A stretch of DNA of 64,000 nt, from NCBI GenBank assembly GCA_018806985.1, contig JADANN010000438.1, positions 818,001-882,000 on the forward strand. Direction: 5' to 3'. Source of the stretch: Angiostrongylus vasorum. Lineage: Eukaryota > Nematoda > Chromadorea > Rhabditida > Metastrongylidae. The notes under the pieces are model-generated. The model made no database searches. It saw nothing but the letters and a program-made list of their open reading frames with translations, and was not told the origin of the DNA. This document shows, one piece after another, positions 46,500 through 57,214 of this stretch; position 1 is the stretch's first letter; the number at the start of each line of letters is the position of its first letter. Both the position numbers and the translations under genes were made by a program.

Positions 46500-47800
46500 T
46501 TGCAAAGCCCATAAAAAAGCATGTTAATGATTTCAATGTCGTACCTTAAAACTTGGCCAGAAGTTATCATTCAGAAAATCGCTATGAAAACGGTGAAATC
46601 GCGAAATAAATGTAGTAAAGTGATAGAATCATCCCTATCAGTATCCATAGTAGCTACGATTGGCTTGATGGTTAAAAATCGAGGTTGACTACTACGTATT
46701 AGAGTGCTACCAACTAGATAAAAGTTATCATGACATCTGGTCGCCGAATCACTCGCAGTTAACTTTTCGCTCAAAGCAGTGAAGAGATTGATTTTAAAAA
46801 AGCGAGCTTGGTGGAAATCGAAGCATCCGAGCCTATTCAAGAGTTTTGGAATTCAAAGGAGAAACTTAGCGAGGTCTTCTCTCAGTCACTTTATGGTCCA
46901 TTAGAGTTCAAAGCTGGTATATGTGGTACAGGAAGTACAGCTAGAACCCATGTAACGAGCATTTGACTTGTGCTATGAGTGTTTCTTAGATGATCTTCGA
47001 GCAAAAGATATAAAAAAATTGAAAGGTCTGAAGACTTTTTCAGGGGTAAAGGCAGGGGCTGAAAAGGTCGAAAATGACTGCGTAAAAAATCGAGCATTTT
47101 CTCTGTCAGAAGGCGGTATTGTAGAGGAACTCTTCAGTTTGAAAAGAAAGGCGGAGAATAAGCCAAGCCGCGGATGGTTAAATGGTTTTTTAAATCGTGT
47201 CGTCCTTGAAATAGGGTTTCAATCAGGATAAGCCATTTTTATGTGTCTAAGGCTATTTCGTTTGAATATGCGACGATTTCAAGGGCGGTGACAAAGCTGA
47301 GAACCAGTCAGGCGACAAGAAGAAAGTGACATCTACTATTAGACATTCTTCACTACGACTTGACAGCAACAATGGCGGTCATAGCAGTGATAAGACAAAA
47401 AACTTGAAAAATGGTTTTTTTCCTCATTTAGGAAATCTGCTGTAATGTGATTTTAACGATTTTGTCTTCGATTCTGAATAAGGTCGTGTTTGCAAAAAAA
47501 GTAGAAGAGCTCTTATTCTGAGTGATTATTCCGATTCTTCACGCGACCTTGGTAAGAGCCACCAAATATAGAACGATGATAAAACGCGAAGTTAGCGAAA
47601 AGGTTTTTCGAAAGTTTTTTTCTAGGTATGAAGCGGCAAGGAAAAACTGACATTAATTCCTCATTTGAGAATCAGCCAGAAAGCAGAAATGGTGCACAAC
47701 ACTCAAGTGCAGCACTGGCGCACAACTTTTGAGATTCAAGCCTTGCACGACTCCATGAGAAGTGGTCTCTGTATCCAAGACTTTTTTGTTGGATAAGAAA
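46500..47800. other. unassigned stretch
   Basis: Frame 46968-47231 (87 codons) ends with a SRGWLNGFLNR segment loosely like the helix-turn-helix of Tc5/pogo-type transposases. With no other supporting motif it is not called. Confidence 0.25.
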
Positions 47801-47805
47801 ATAAA

Positions 47806-48086
47806 AAGGATAAAGGATAAAGCTCTCGGGGTTGATCAATTCCTGAGGGATGCGCCATGCATTCGACTTCATTAAGCATCGTTGGAGGTGATTGAATGCA
47901 TATTTGGCCTTTGCAATGACTCTCGGTGGCCTAGCGATGTATCGAGACAGTGATGCTATCCTTCTAGACAAGTCTGGTAATTTTTCAACCCCGGAGGGAT
48001 GGAGGGCTTGGCGGACCATGAGCGTGGGGATCGATCCGTGTGTGTCGCAGTGGCGCCTCCGACCACTTCGCCACGTGCACCTCTGG
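47806..48086 (-). mobile_element. SINE-A, near full length
   Basis: Reverse copy with tail AAAGGATAAAGGATAAAGC (two TTTATCC units in sense). Flanks TGGATAAGAA and TGGACAAGAA may be a target duplication with one mismatch. Confidence 0.85.
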
Positions 48087-48089
48087 ACA

Positions 48090-48655
48090 AGAACCTAAGA
48101 AAAACTAGTGTTCAGAAGCTCTAACACTGTAAATGAAGAAAAAAACCTCCAGAATGGAACAAAGTCGGCTGAAATACAACGCTATTTTTTTTAGCGAGCA
48201 AGTCAGTATTTATGTGTAAGTTCCACACTTCATTTCGTTTCGTCACATCATGCTTCATTGTTTCATTTTACAACATTTCACCCATATTTGATAAGCTAAT
48301 AAAACATAGTACCGTCTGACTTAGGTAAAGTGACCAAGTAGAAGATGAACAAATGAACTGGCGCTTCCTACATTCTGCTTAATCAACGATGACAAGCCAC
48401 CAAAAGATGCCCTGTTAAGCTATGGTGGGTGTGATTTCGAAATAATCCCAGTAAACTCTTTTCAAGAAACCAAACAACGGTTCAGCGGAACGGATAGTGT
48501 GAAGTAAAACTGAGCCTTCATCTCACACCACCATGGAGAAGGATCTACTAGGAGCCGGTGAAATATGCAATGCATGCTCCCCATCTAAACTTCGAACAGA
48601 GCTCTACTCATTCAGACTAGCCGCTATATTTATCTATATTGGTCGATGTTAAAAG
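48090..48655. other. unassigned stretch
   Basis: No gene or repeat recognised. Confidence 0.35.
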
Positions 48656-48661
48656 CGATAA

Positions 48662-48940
48662 ATAAAGGATGAGGCTATCAGCCTTGAACAATTCGTTGGA
48701 GATGCGCTATGCATTTCAATACATTCGAAACATCTTGGACGTAATTGAATTCTTGTTGCCTTATAAAATTACTTGCGCTTGCCTAGATTGATATATCGGT
48801 GTTTTTCATCCTCCCAAAAAAAGTCTGGTACCAGTTTTTCCGATCCCAGAAAAAATGAAAGGCATTTTGAGCTACTTACTCGAACCAACGACAACGAATA
48901 TGTTACAGAGGACCTATAACCACTGACTTACGTGAGCGTT
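48662..48940 (-). mobile_element. SINE-A, diverged
   Basis: Reverse copy recognised by GAGATGCGCTATGCATTTC, AAAAAGTCTGGTACCAG and a decayed antisense head (CCACTGACTTACGTG). Confidence 0.65.
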
Positions 48941-49087
48941 GTTGATCGAACATACAGAGGAATGACCTCAAGCTTGATGGAAAAGAACATTGCACTTCTT
49001 ATGATTTATAATTTTCGGACACCTTTGTCCTTAAGCCCACGATGGTAAAACATAAATACTTCTTTCATGATTAGTAAGTAGACAGAA

Positions 49088-49691
49088 AGTGTTAACCTTT
49101 TTATTTTCTGCCTGCTACAATTCTTCATGGCAGGGTATGATGTGAATTACAACCACAACGGTGCTCAGATATCCGCAAAACTTGGACCCCGGGCAAGATC
49201 AAACCACGATTTCCCTTTCCGGGGGCTCGAGTATTACACACTGCACCATGGAGGCCCTTTCTTTGCGTTTCTCTCAGCTGGTTTTCTACCTAACGGTACC
49301 ATCAGCAATCACCCATTAGTGGGATTGATCTGAGGAGCACAAACCAGCAGTGAACCCATTTAAGCCGAGGCCGTAGTCGAAATCGTAATGTTAACCTCTT
49401 ATTTCCTGCCTACTACAATTTTTCATGGCTGGGTATGATGTGAAGTACAACCATAACGATGCTGAGATATTCGCAAAACTTGGACCCGGGCCAGATCGTT
49501 CAATGGTGCTCCCCCAGATGAATCCCGCTGATAGGTGATTCCTGACGGTAGCGTTAGGTAGAAAACTAGCTAAGAGAAACGTAGAGGAAGGGCCTTCGTG
49601 GCGCACCGTGTAATGCGCGAGTCCCGGGACAGTGAAATCGTGCTTCGATCTGGCCCAGGGGTCCAAGTATTGCGAATATCTTAGCATCGTT
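49088..49691. mobile_element. SINE-D inverted compound
   Basis: A full reverse copy (about 49088-49340), a second reverse 3' segment (about 49395-49500) and a forward copy (about 49505-49691). The compound is bounded by the direct repeat GTAGACAGAA (49078-49087 and 49692-49701). The left copy has the full tail; the right copy stops after ATCTTAGCATCGTT, as in the pair at 1393-1871. Confidence 0.75.
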
Positions 49692-49704
49692 GTAGACAGA
49701 ATGT

Positions 49705-51268
49705 CTTTGAAATCAGAATTCACTACAAAGTTCATCAAAGATGCTAGAAATGCTTCACAACTAGATTTGCTTTGCAGGTCGTTAACGTTCTATGGGCCGA
49801 TTCCTGTTTCAGATGTGGTGTGTCACTAATTAAAGAATTTCCACACCTCTAAGATTCTTTGAAGGTTCTCATAGATTTTATTAAATGTATGACTATGCTG
49901 TAGGAAGTTGAATTGCTCTAAGAAAAGCCAAATCTCCGGAATGTCAGCCTTCATATCTGAAAAGGAAGAGATACGAACTTCGCGTTAGCTTGAACAAAAA
50001 AGTAGGGTTTTATTGCCCATTCATGCCGGAGCTAAGTGAAAATCGGTCTTTCGTTTTAAACCCTGAGCGTTTTTTCAAATATGTTGCATTTCTCTCGATC
50101 TTTCATGAACTACAGAAAGAAAAAAATCACTCCGAAGTTGTCTACTGCTTAGCTGACGATGCTTAGAGTTTTAGAAGAGGCGAAAAGAATGCACGAAAAG
50201 TGCTGCTTCTACATCAACAGGAAACATCATTGCTGCGAATTTAACGACGGACTGCTAAGTATATGTCACAACAGATAAAGCATTGAAGGATTAAGTAGCA
50301 TCTCATAGTGTAATATTTTAATTAATTTATAAGATATGTGTCGTGATGCAAATTAAGTCATTACTTGCTACATATTTGTAATGAAAATGAGGATTTCTTC
50401 CTCAAATGTCATGGGAACGGCGGGATATCTCCTATTCGATTAGCTGTCTTGAAACCGTCATCCAGTGAATTGTGAAGTTTGCGTATAAAGTCGTTTGAAG
50501 CTTCTTCTGGAACCCATCATTTCTTAGATCTTCGTTTCCAGGCAATCCCAGGTCTTTGTTGATCGGATGAAGATTGCCACCTTGCGATTAAGATTTTTCC
50601 AGAGACGGCAGCAATTCCATTGAGTGGTCACTTAACCGACTGCTCAAGAACGATGTGAGACTGATTCTTACGAATTAAGCACAATGAAGAAAAAATGTAG
50701 ATATCGGTGGAACTGAATCACACTTTCTCATCGTTTGTGGCTTTCTAAGATCTTCTAAAGCTCCACTTCAGTAACTTTGCCTTTCGAAATATAATAGATA
50801 TCGCTCGTTGTTCAAAAAGAAAAAAAATGCTTTGCTACAAGCCCTTTGCCTTTTCGTTCTCCCAAATAGAGCTTCATGGCCAGAATGTGGGTACTCTTTA
50901 GAGTATATTCGATTTCAATTGTGTTACGATCAACCAGAAATCCGTTAGCTGTGGCGCCTTTGTCGCGATGAATAGCGCGAAATTCTAGCGATGAATGTGT
51001 TGCAAGCAAACTCGATCAGCAACAAAAGGTTGTGCTCAACTCATGCTAGCCGACTTTATTATACGGTACGTGAGGTTTTCATTCAATCAAAACTTGCCAA
51101 GGAACTTATTAACATGAACAAGAAGAGGCTAGTAAAAAAGAAGTGTGAAACAGAGATGAGATAGGAAACGGAGTTTCAACGATAATGCTTTTTGTCTTCT
51201 TGTTTAAATATATTAAAATCTGTCCTTTAATGTTGCAAATGTACATAACATTCACTTTAGGAAAATGT
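49705..51268. other. unassigned stretch
   Basis: No main-family repeat. A GCTTTGCAG acceptor-like site at about 49777 precedes a short open stretch ending 49852; too weak to call. Confidence 0.3.
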
Positions 51269-51269
51269 G

Positions 51270-51540
51270 GGTGGGTGTAGCGCAGTGGTTGGAGGAGCCC
51301 TGCAACACACACGTGGAATCGATCCCCGCGCTCATGACCCACTAAGCTTTCCATTCCTCCGGTGTCGGCAAACAAATTGGTACCAGACTTGTCTAGGAGG
51401 ATAGCAGCAACAATACATCGGTAGACCATCGCGAGTCATTGTAAAGGCCAGATATGCATTCAATCACCTCCGAACGAAGCTAATGAAGTCGAGTGCATGG
51501 CACATCTCTAAGAGATTGATCAACGGCGAGATCTTTTAGC
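51270..51540 (+). mobile_element. SINE-A, near full length
   Basis: Forward copy with GTGTAGCGCAGTGGTTGGAG head, CACACACGTGGAATCGATCC and the central block, which has a small CAAA duplication at GGCAAACAAATTGG. Body shows a short deletion around AGCAACAATACATCGG. Confidence 0.85.
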
Positions 51541-51544
51541 TTTC

Positions 51545-51875
51545 ATTTGCATTCACATTCTACTTTCCTCTCAGTGGTTAGCCGATCTACATAGGCAAGC
51601 GGGTGGCGTACTGGTGATGTAGAGCAGGCCTTTGTGAGTGCAAATAAGACAGGAAAATGTTTAGAACAGGGGAGATATAAATTTCTCCTTCAGTATTTCG
51701 TTTCATCGTAATTTCCCGTTCCATCAACGTACTGAATTTCGTTAGCTTCGTTCTCAGCGCTCTTACGGTCGACTGCTTTATTCTACTACGATTTTTTATA
51801 ATAAGCACAAGTTAAAAGCAGTAAGCAGTTTTTTGTCCGTTTTCGAGAAGAAACATAATTTAATGTTTTTTTTGC
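51545..51875. other. unassigned stretch
   Basis: No gene or repeat recognised. Confidence 0.35.
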
Positions 51876-51877
51876 AT

Positions 51878-52095
51878 TTATAAGCTAACACGAAGCTGGT
51901 AAGAAACCTTATTCGGCTAAGGTCTTGGCGCGTTTTTCCTTCTCACAGCAGGACTGATCTGAGTCCATTGTCCACAATTCTTCTTTTTTTCCGATGTGGT
52001 CTTCGTAATCTTGTGTTAGCTTATTACTGGAAGGATACATTTCGGTTAGTCATAGATAGGCTAGAGGAAAGTCGGTTTGTGAAATATAAAATAAT
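51878..52095 (-). mobile_element. PLE terminal fragment
   Basis: Solo end: AGCTAACACGAAGCTGGTAA, a ribozyme region too decayed to fold, CTGATCTGAGTCCATTGTCC, then a second terminal block with AGGAAAGTCGGTTTGTGAAA. Resembles the arms at 9.9-10.7 kb. Confidence 0.55.
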
Positions 52096-52097
52096 GT

Positions 52098-52555
52098 ATT
52101 CACTTAAGACTTGGTAATTTATTGCAAGAATTAGATGAAATCGATACAACTGTTCACTTCCCCAGTTTTTTCGGAAACGAAGGAGCAGCACAAGAAAAGC
52201 CACCAATAAATTTGGACCCATCGTTGTGCTAGTGAAGAAGATACGATCACCTGTTAATCATTTATATTACAAACTAATAATAGACCAATATTATTGAGTA
52301 ACAGAGGTGGTCGTGATGTCCGTACAGTAATACTGGTTTGGCTCGAGTCGTCCGTCATCACCAGACAAAGATATTTGTCCCATATGGTCGATATATAGCT
52401 TTGTTACTGAGCCAGTGACGTCTTGACAAGCTAACTGACATATTCACTCACGTCATCTGGGTTAGAAAACATCTGGATTACACAAACAACCGCAGATTTT
52501 AGACATTTTTTAGGTTCGAGTGCGTGAAAGACAAACTAACGCAATGAAGATGAAT
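52098..52555. other. unassigned stretch
   Basis: A short GGTGGTCGTGATGTCCGT piece near 52307 recalls a SINE-B head but is not extended. Confidence 0.3.
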
Positions 52556-52665
52556 CAATTCCCAAGACCTACTTTTTTCTTAACGTTGGCATTGATTGGT
52601 AATTCACCGTTTTTTCTTTGATAAGCAAACACGAGTTTGATATTGTAGAATTTATTAACATGCAA

Positions 52666-52705
52666 TGGGGTGACGTTTCGGCAGTTTCGACTTCTTCAGA
52701 TCCTG
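52666..52705 (-). ncRNA. hammerhead ribozyme-like motif, core intact
   Basis: Reverse strand: CTGAAGA (52699-52693), extra A, helix II GTCG/TGCC with one mismatch and one wobble around AAAC, GAAAC, GTC. Helix I (AGGAT with ACCCC) is weakened to about three pairs. Confidence 0.5.
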
Positions 52706-52974
52706 GAAACCTCGAACTGACGTGCGATCTACTCAGCCAAACACTTCCATAGCCTTAGCAGACAAGACTTAACGTATAAATTCGCATTCTCGTAATAAAC
52801 AACTTCTTTCAAACACGCACCGTTTTATTCTTGGCAAGTATTTCTATTAAGTGGTGGAGAGCAGCCGCATAGAGTAATACATGGGCGAGGACTGTGCCTG
52901 TGTCAGGTCATTGAATCAGCCTGAGGTATGGAGCGAGGTCACACGTGATAACAAGACACTTCTCCTTGTGGTTC

Positions 52975-53895
52975 ATTTTTTGGAATTTTTGGAATTGATC
53001 CGAAACGCTTCAAACGTTTTACGTGCCGACGTCTTGGATTCCTGTGCGAGGATAGTGACTTCTACTTCAAAATCTTCTCCGTTGTGTTCCTGTGTCCTAT
53101 GCACGCATAGTGGGGGCATTTGGTTTCAATTTAGATCTACCGATTGGGTGTTTTTTATGCGGACTCACAGCGGTCTAGCCGCTTCACGAACATATTCGTC
53201 CCCATATGCTTCACAAGTGATTTGGTACACCGTACCCGAACTTATGCAATCACCGTCTCTACCCTTAGGGCAAATTATGCAGTTTTTCGTTGTGGACAGA
53301 CGGTCATACAGGTGGTTACGGACTAGCTGGCGTTTCAGAGTGTCCGATGGTATTTCTATCACTCTTAGCAAATTCTCTAGACCCGCCCTTATGAAGCAAC
53401 GTTTTATGGCTGCACTTTAGTTCGTTTGAAATAAAGGGCAAGAGGAACGGAGCCTTGTTTTAGCTAGAATTGTCGTTTTGGGGCGTGCTTTTTTCCTCTA
53501 TGCCCTAGGCCGAGAAGCTACAGTTTCGCAGCTATTCGAAATGGCAATTTGCCGCGCCAGTTTCCTGGATTCTTCCCTCTGCTCTCTACCTGTGCACACG
53601 CTGGTGGCGGTTCGAAACATATTCCTTATAAGAGCCTTTTTGGTATGTGAGAGGTGAGAGGAGAAGTAATGTGAGAGGAGAATGAACCTAAGAGGTAATG
53701 AACCTATGTTCTTACTACTTGGCTTTCGGTACAACTTAGTAACGTACCCGCCTTCGAATAGGTTAATTTGAACGCTCAGAAATGGAAGCTAGTTTTCCTT
53801 CGGTCTCTTTAGGGTAAATTTTATGTAGTTCAACTGTTCCTTCATCACTTTATCCGAAAGAACAAATAAAATTTAAAGCACTAAAATTTTGTCGT
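52975..53895 (-). pseudogene. PLE reverse transcriptase C-terminus plus GIY-YIG
   Basis: Two frames remain open. One (53498-53734) carries the YRKPSSKN motif and KKALIRNMFRTATSVCTG, typical of the region after the RT palm. The other (53165-53371) has TLKRQLVRNHLYDRL, NCIICPKGRDGDC and TVYQITCEAYGDEYVREAAR, the linker and start of GIY-YIG. Upstream, QLNYIKFTLKRPKEN then a stop then LPFLSVQINLFEGGYVTKLY restores the IKFT..LPFL order of Penelope RTs. Glycine of YIG is changed (YVR), so the nuclease is probably dead. Stops separate the segments. Confidence 0.8.
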
Positions 53896-54000
53896 TCTTA
53901 ATAATCAGTCTTTTATAGCTGTCCTCTTTAATCAAATTCAATTCGAGTTGAGCAAAAAATGTGTAGAAGTGAACATTCGTTACTCACTGGCTTTGTGTAG

Positions 54001-54085
54001 GAGTGCTGGGCGAGGCTGGTGCGTGGGATCGACCCCGTGAGTGCTGCCAGGGCGCCTGTATCCAATGCTCCACACGCGCCTTTTA
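54001..54085 (-). mobile_element. SINE-A head-only fragment
   Basis: Reverse fragment with GGGATCGACCC and AATGCTCCACACGCGCC (antisense head); nothing beyond the first part of the central block. Confidence 0.6.
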
Positions 54086-54382
54086 AAATACATGGGAAAA
54101 AAAGTATTGGACGAAAATGGAGAGAATTTTCTGGCACTGAACAATCAATACAAAATTCCATCGCAAGCTCTTAAACAGAAATAACAAAGAACACATGAAC
54201 AACCATAGAATTCAACAAAGAGCCGCCAAAAAATGTTTGTTTACAACTATATAACAATAAATTCTGATAAACAAGACAGTTTTTTTGTTACTCTGGCTTT
54301 CGCTCTTCTAACATCTTTTTTAAAATCAGTGTTCCATTAGAATTACATAAGGAGTCTGGAGAAAAAGGGAGGACTCTTTTTG

Positions 54383-54517
54383 TCATTTTTTGGCATCGGC
54401 AGCCTTCTTCCGTCCAGCATCATTAAAGCACTCGTCACGCTCTCTTCGTTTATGGAGATGCTCTCCAACCGTCCACTTGTTCAGCTTCTTCACCGACCTA
54501 TTCGATCTGGTCGACAT
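54383..54517 (-). CDS. small hypothetical ORF, 44 codons
   Basis: ATG-to-TGA frame on the reverse strand with a lysine/arginine-rich product (RSVKKLNKWTVGEHL near the N-terminus, GRKKAADAKK at the end), no membrane or signal segment. Not inside a repeat. Length alone is no evidence; listed because it is complete and compositionally protein-like. Confidence 0.12.
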   Translation of the reverse strand: MSTRSNRSVKKLNKWTVGEHLHKRRERDECFNDAGRKKAADAKK

Positions 54518-54679
54518 ATTTAGTAGAATTTTTTCTTCTAATATTGAACGACGCTAATACTTGAACTACTTGCTTTTAATGTCTTTAAATTCATTATTTT
54601 AACAAAAAAATAAATAGTTCAGCGTCAATCGACCAAGAAGGTGCCGTAAATTCCACTCCATTCATAGAATTGTAAAGGT

Positions 54680-54888
54680 AATTGATTGAGTCTTTGGCTA
54701 ATGCAATGACCTGATAAAAACCCCCCAGATGCATTTCCGACGTTCTTCATCTTCGAAAACTAATCTGCCCTCAATCTCAATAGTCCAGAGAGATGACAAA
54801 CTTGACTAGCCTGAGATACCCTGATCGAACCAATGATCTCACTGTGTACTGAAAGGCGTTTTAACCACTGCGCTAAACGTGCCGTCAT
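54680..54888 (-). mobile_element. SINE-A, degenerate
   Basis: Reverse copy with AACCACTGCGCTAAACGTGCC (antisense A-box end) and a remnant TGATCGAACCAATGA at the B box. The rest is heavily diverged. Confidence 0.5.
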
Positions 54889-55033
54889 TTTACATCACGA
54901 CATTAACAGTTTCGTTATTTTATAACATTAATAATGCCGGAGATATTATGTTATAATAGAGGAGCTATCATCGGGATGAGAGGTGAGCTGTATAGCAAAC
55001 GAGCTTAATAATAATGGTCCTTTGGTTAAAGGG

Positions 55034-55080
55034 GGTGTAGCACAGTGACTGCAGATGTCTTTCAATACACATGTCGCCGT

Positions 55081-55085
<5 letters not shown>
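55034..55085 (+). mobile_element. SINE-A head-only fragment abutting TA repeat
   Basis: GGTGTAGCACAGTGACTGCAG and a CAATACACATGTCG segment, cut at the start of the TA array. Confidence 0.55.

Positions 55086-55160
<75 letters not shown>
55086..55160 (+). repeat. TA microsatellite
   Basis: About 37 uninterrupted TA units; the alternating isoleucine/tyrosine frame across it is artefactual. Confidence 0.97.
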
Positions 55161-55167
<7 letters not shown>

Positions 55168-55282
55168 GCCCTTTGCATAGAGCTAATATGCTTTATTTCT
55201 TTTATATTGTACTAATAGATTTTCTTTCCCGGACCTTCATTCCATGCCAGTGAATTTAAAAATAATATCACCCACAGTGGAG

Positions 55283-55522
55283 GTTCATGTAGCTTGGTCA
55301 GAGGCGCGCTGAAAATACGTATGGGGCAAACCACCGCGTCCAAGGCTCACCACAGCTACCATCTCTGCGGGGTCGCCAAATTGCTACCACACTTGTCTGG
55401 AAGGATAGCAATACTGGTTCGATGCATCGGTAGGTAGTCATTGTAAAGGCCAGATATGCATTCATTCATCTCCAAACAATACCTAATGAAGTCGAATGCA
55501 TGGTGCATCCCTAAGAGATTCT
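55283..55522 (+). mobile_element. SINE-A, diverged
   Basis: Forward copy: CATGTAGCTTGGTCAGAGGC head, GGGTCGCCAAATTGCTACC block, body to GCATCCCTAAGAGATT. The tail is missing. Confidence 0.7.
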
Positions 55523-55524
55523 TT

Positions 55525-55938
55525 CTTCGGCTTGGTCATTGAGAGGCCGGTACCTCGACGTCGATTTCCCACGTGATTCAGTGCTCTTTGTTCCTCAACA
55601 AACTAGTTCACCTCGACAAATAGTAACAATCGGATCATATCGCATTTATTAGCAGTTGATGATGACGACGACAGTGATGGGAGTAACGATAAATAGATGC
55701 ATTATCGATTACTTACCAGCTAATCGACAGACGAAAGTCAACATGCAATCGATGATGTCAACTCTGTTCGTCAACAATAGTGCAATGTGAGTACCAAATG
55801 CCACATTATTAATGTTGGGCACAGAGCACTTTCTAAAAAATGCAATATTTGTTGATGTTTTCAACTTTCCGTCCAGGAGTTTGCATTAACAGACTTCTAT
55901 TTTATTATTCACTGTTTCTTATTTAACTAATTTCAGAT
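55525..55938. other. unassigned stretch
   Basis: A GAT/GAC-rich patch at 55660-55690; no gene or repeat recognised. Confidence 0.3.
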
Positions 55939-55939
55939 A

Positions 55940-55959
55940 CATATAAATACATATGCATA

Positions 55960-56003
<44 letters not shown>

Positions 56004-56007
56004 CATA
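55940..56007 (+). repeat. AT-rich microsatellite
   Basis: ATACATAT units grading into about 17 AT units, directly upstream of a SINE-A head. Confidence 0.95.
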
Positions 56008-56008
56008 A

Positions 56009-56284
56009 AGGGCTCGTCTGGCGCAGTGGGAGGAGGCGCCCCTGCAATACACATGGGATCGATTCCTGCGCCCTTGGCTCAGCAATCCTTCCATCTCTCC
56101 GGGATCGGCAAACTGGTACCAGACTTGTGTGGGAGGATAGCAACGCTGGCTCGATACATCGGTAAGCCCCCGCGAGTCATTGTAAAGGCCAGATATGCAT
56201 TCAATCACTTCCAAACGATCTCTAATGGAGTCGAATCTGTGGCGCATCTCTAAGGGATTGATCAACGCCGAGAGCTTTTTTTTA
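56009..56284 (+). mobile_element. SINE-A, near full length
   Basis: Forward copy with CTGGCGCAGTGGGAGGAGGC head, GGGATCGATTCC B box, full central block and body ending GCCGAGAGCTTTTTTTTA. Confidence 0.85.
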
Positions 56285-56349
56285 ATCCCTTATATGCATA
56301 TGAGCTCTGACTCTGATCCAAATGCGAACATGTTCACCTGCTGTCAAGC

Positions 56350-56640
56350 GGCGGGTGCTACTGGTTATCTCGAATATTCGATCGACTATTCGGCATTTTC
56401 GGATCACTCGTACGTCGATTATTCGAACACGCTATAGCTCTGGATCGAATTTCGAATAGTTCAATACAGCAAAAATTCCATCTCTTTTAACAAGTTCTCA
56501 TCACCGTTAACGCCACTACTTTTTTTATTCGTGAATTATTCACTGTGCCATTCGAATGTTATCAAACGCCCACATCGAATACTCGAATATCGAATATCTT
56601 TAGCTATTGAGCATTAAAAAATCGAACGCTAACGTTTCTT
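56350..56640. repeat. TCGAATA-rich degenerate repeat island
   Basis: Many copies of TCGAATA, TTCGAAT and TATTCGA at irregular spacing. Similar short patches occur at about 140-200, 58840-58890, 61545-61610 and 62455-62490. Confidence 0.5.
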
Positions 56641-56644
56641 TTTT

Positions 56645-57210
56645 TTCTATACATCACATTCATTCAGACTATGTCAGGAAATTCGTACTTATCGTTAAGT
56701 TGGAATGTGGTGCACCGAATTTTCGAAATGACGAACAGTAGAGTAGGCCGAATTATTGTCTATTACGTGCATGATCTTCAATCCTCTAATCGTTTTCTAA
56801 CCTAGCTAGCAATCGTTCTAACCTGCCATTCACCCACCCCCTACCCCTCACCTAAAACCATGGCCCAACGGGTTCCCATGTTTTGACGAACAAGAGGGGC
56901 ACCACAGTCTTCTCCCACTCTGTACGTTGGAGTAATTTTGAGTGGGTCGAATTACATTCAACTATATCAATTCGAATACAATAGTACTTGGTGTACGCAC
57001 ATGATTTATCAGAAGCATCTACTGTAAACACTTCTGAGACGGCATATCAATCCTTTACGCTTAGTTTGATATCAATTAATCCACGTGAAAAGCAAATAGG
57101 TCCGGAAAAAAATTTCGGACATGAAGGGGGGAAGAATAATGTGGAACTCTTTCAACATTGACGCCTGGAAGAAGAAATAACTCAAAAAATTTTTAAATCG
57201 AGAGAGGAAC
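56645..57210. other. unassigned stretch
   Basis: No gene or repeat recognised. Confidence 0.35.
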
Positions 57211-57214
57211 CCCT

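Larger units (their letters stand above)
52560..53935 (-). mobile_element. PLE copy, the longest in the window
   Basis: Reverse strand, 5'-truncated. In sense order: reverse-transcriptase C-terminal region (about 53895-53715), linker, GIY-YIG domain (about 53260-53165), 3' non-coding region, hammerhead site (52666-52705) and terminal block (ACACGAGTTTG; AAGACCTACTTTTTTC). The 179-codon forward frame at 52881-53420 is antisense to it. Confidence 0.8.

Noticed and set aside
46968..47231. Tc5/pogo-type transposase helix-turn-helix (SRGWLNGFLNR)
   Set aside because: A single short resemblance with no catalytic-domain remnant, terminal inverted repeats or related copies in the window.
52881..53420. 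179-codon forward open frame
   Set aside because: Antisense to the PLE RT/GIY-YIG remnant, whose reverse-strand motifs are recognisable.
55071..55253. ORF with an alternating isoleucine/tyrosine run
   Set aside because: Translation of a TA microsatellite.
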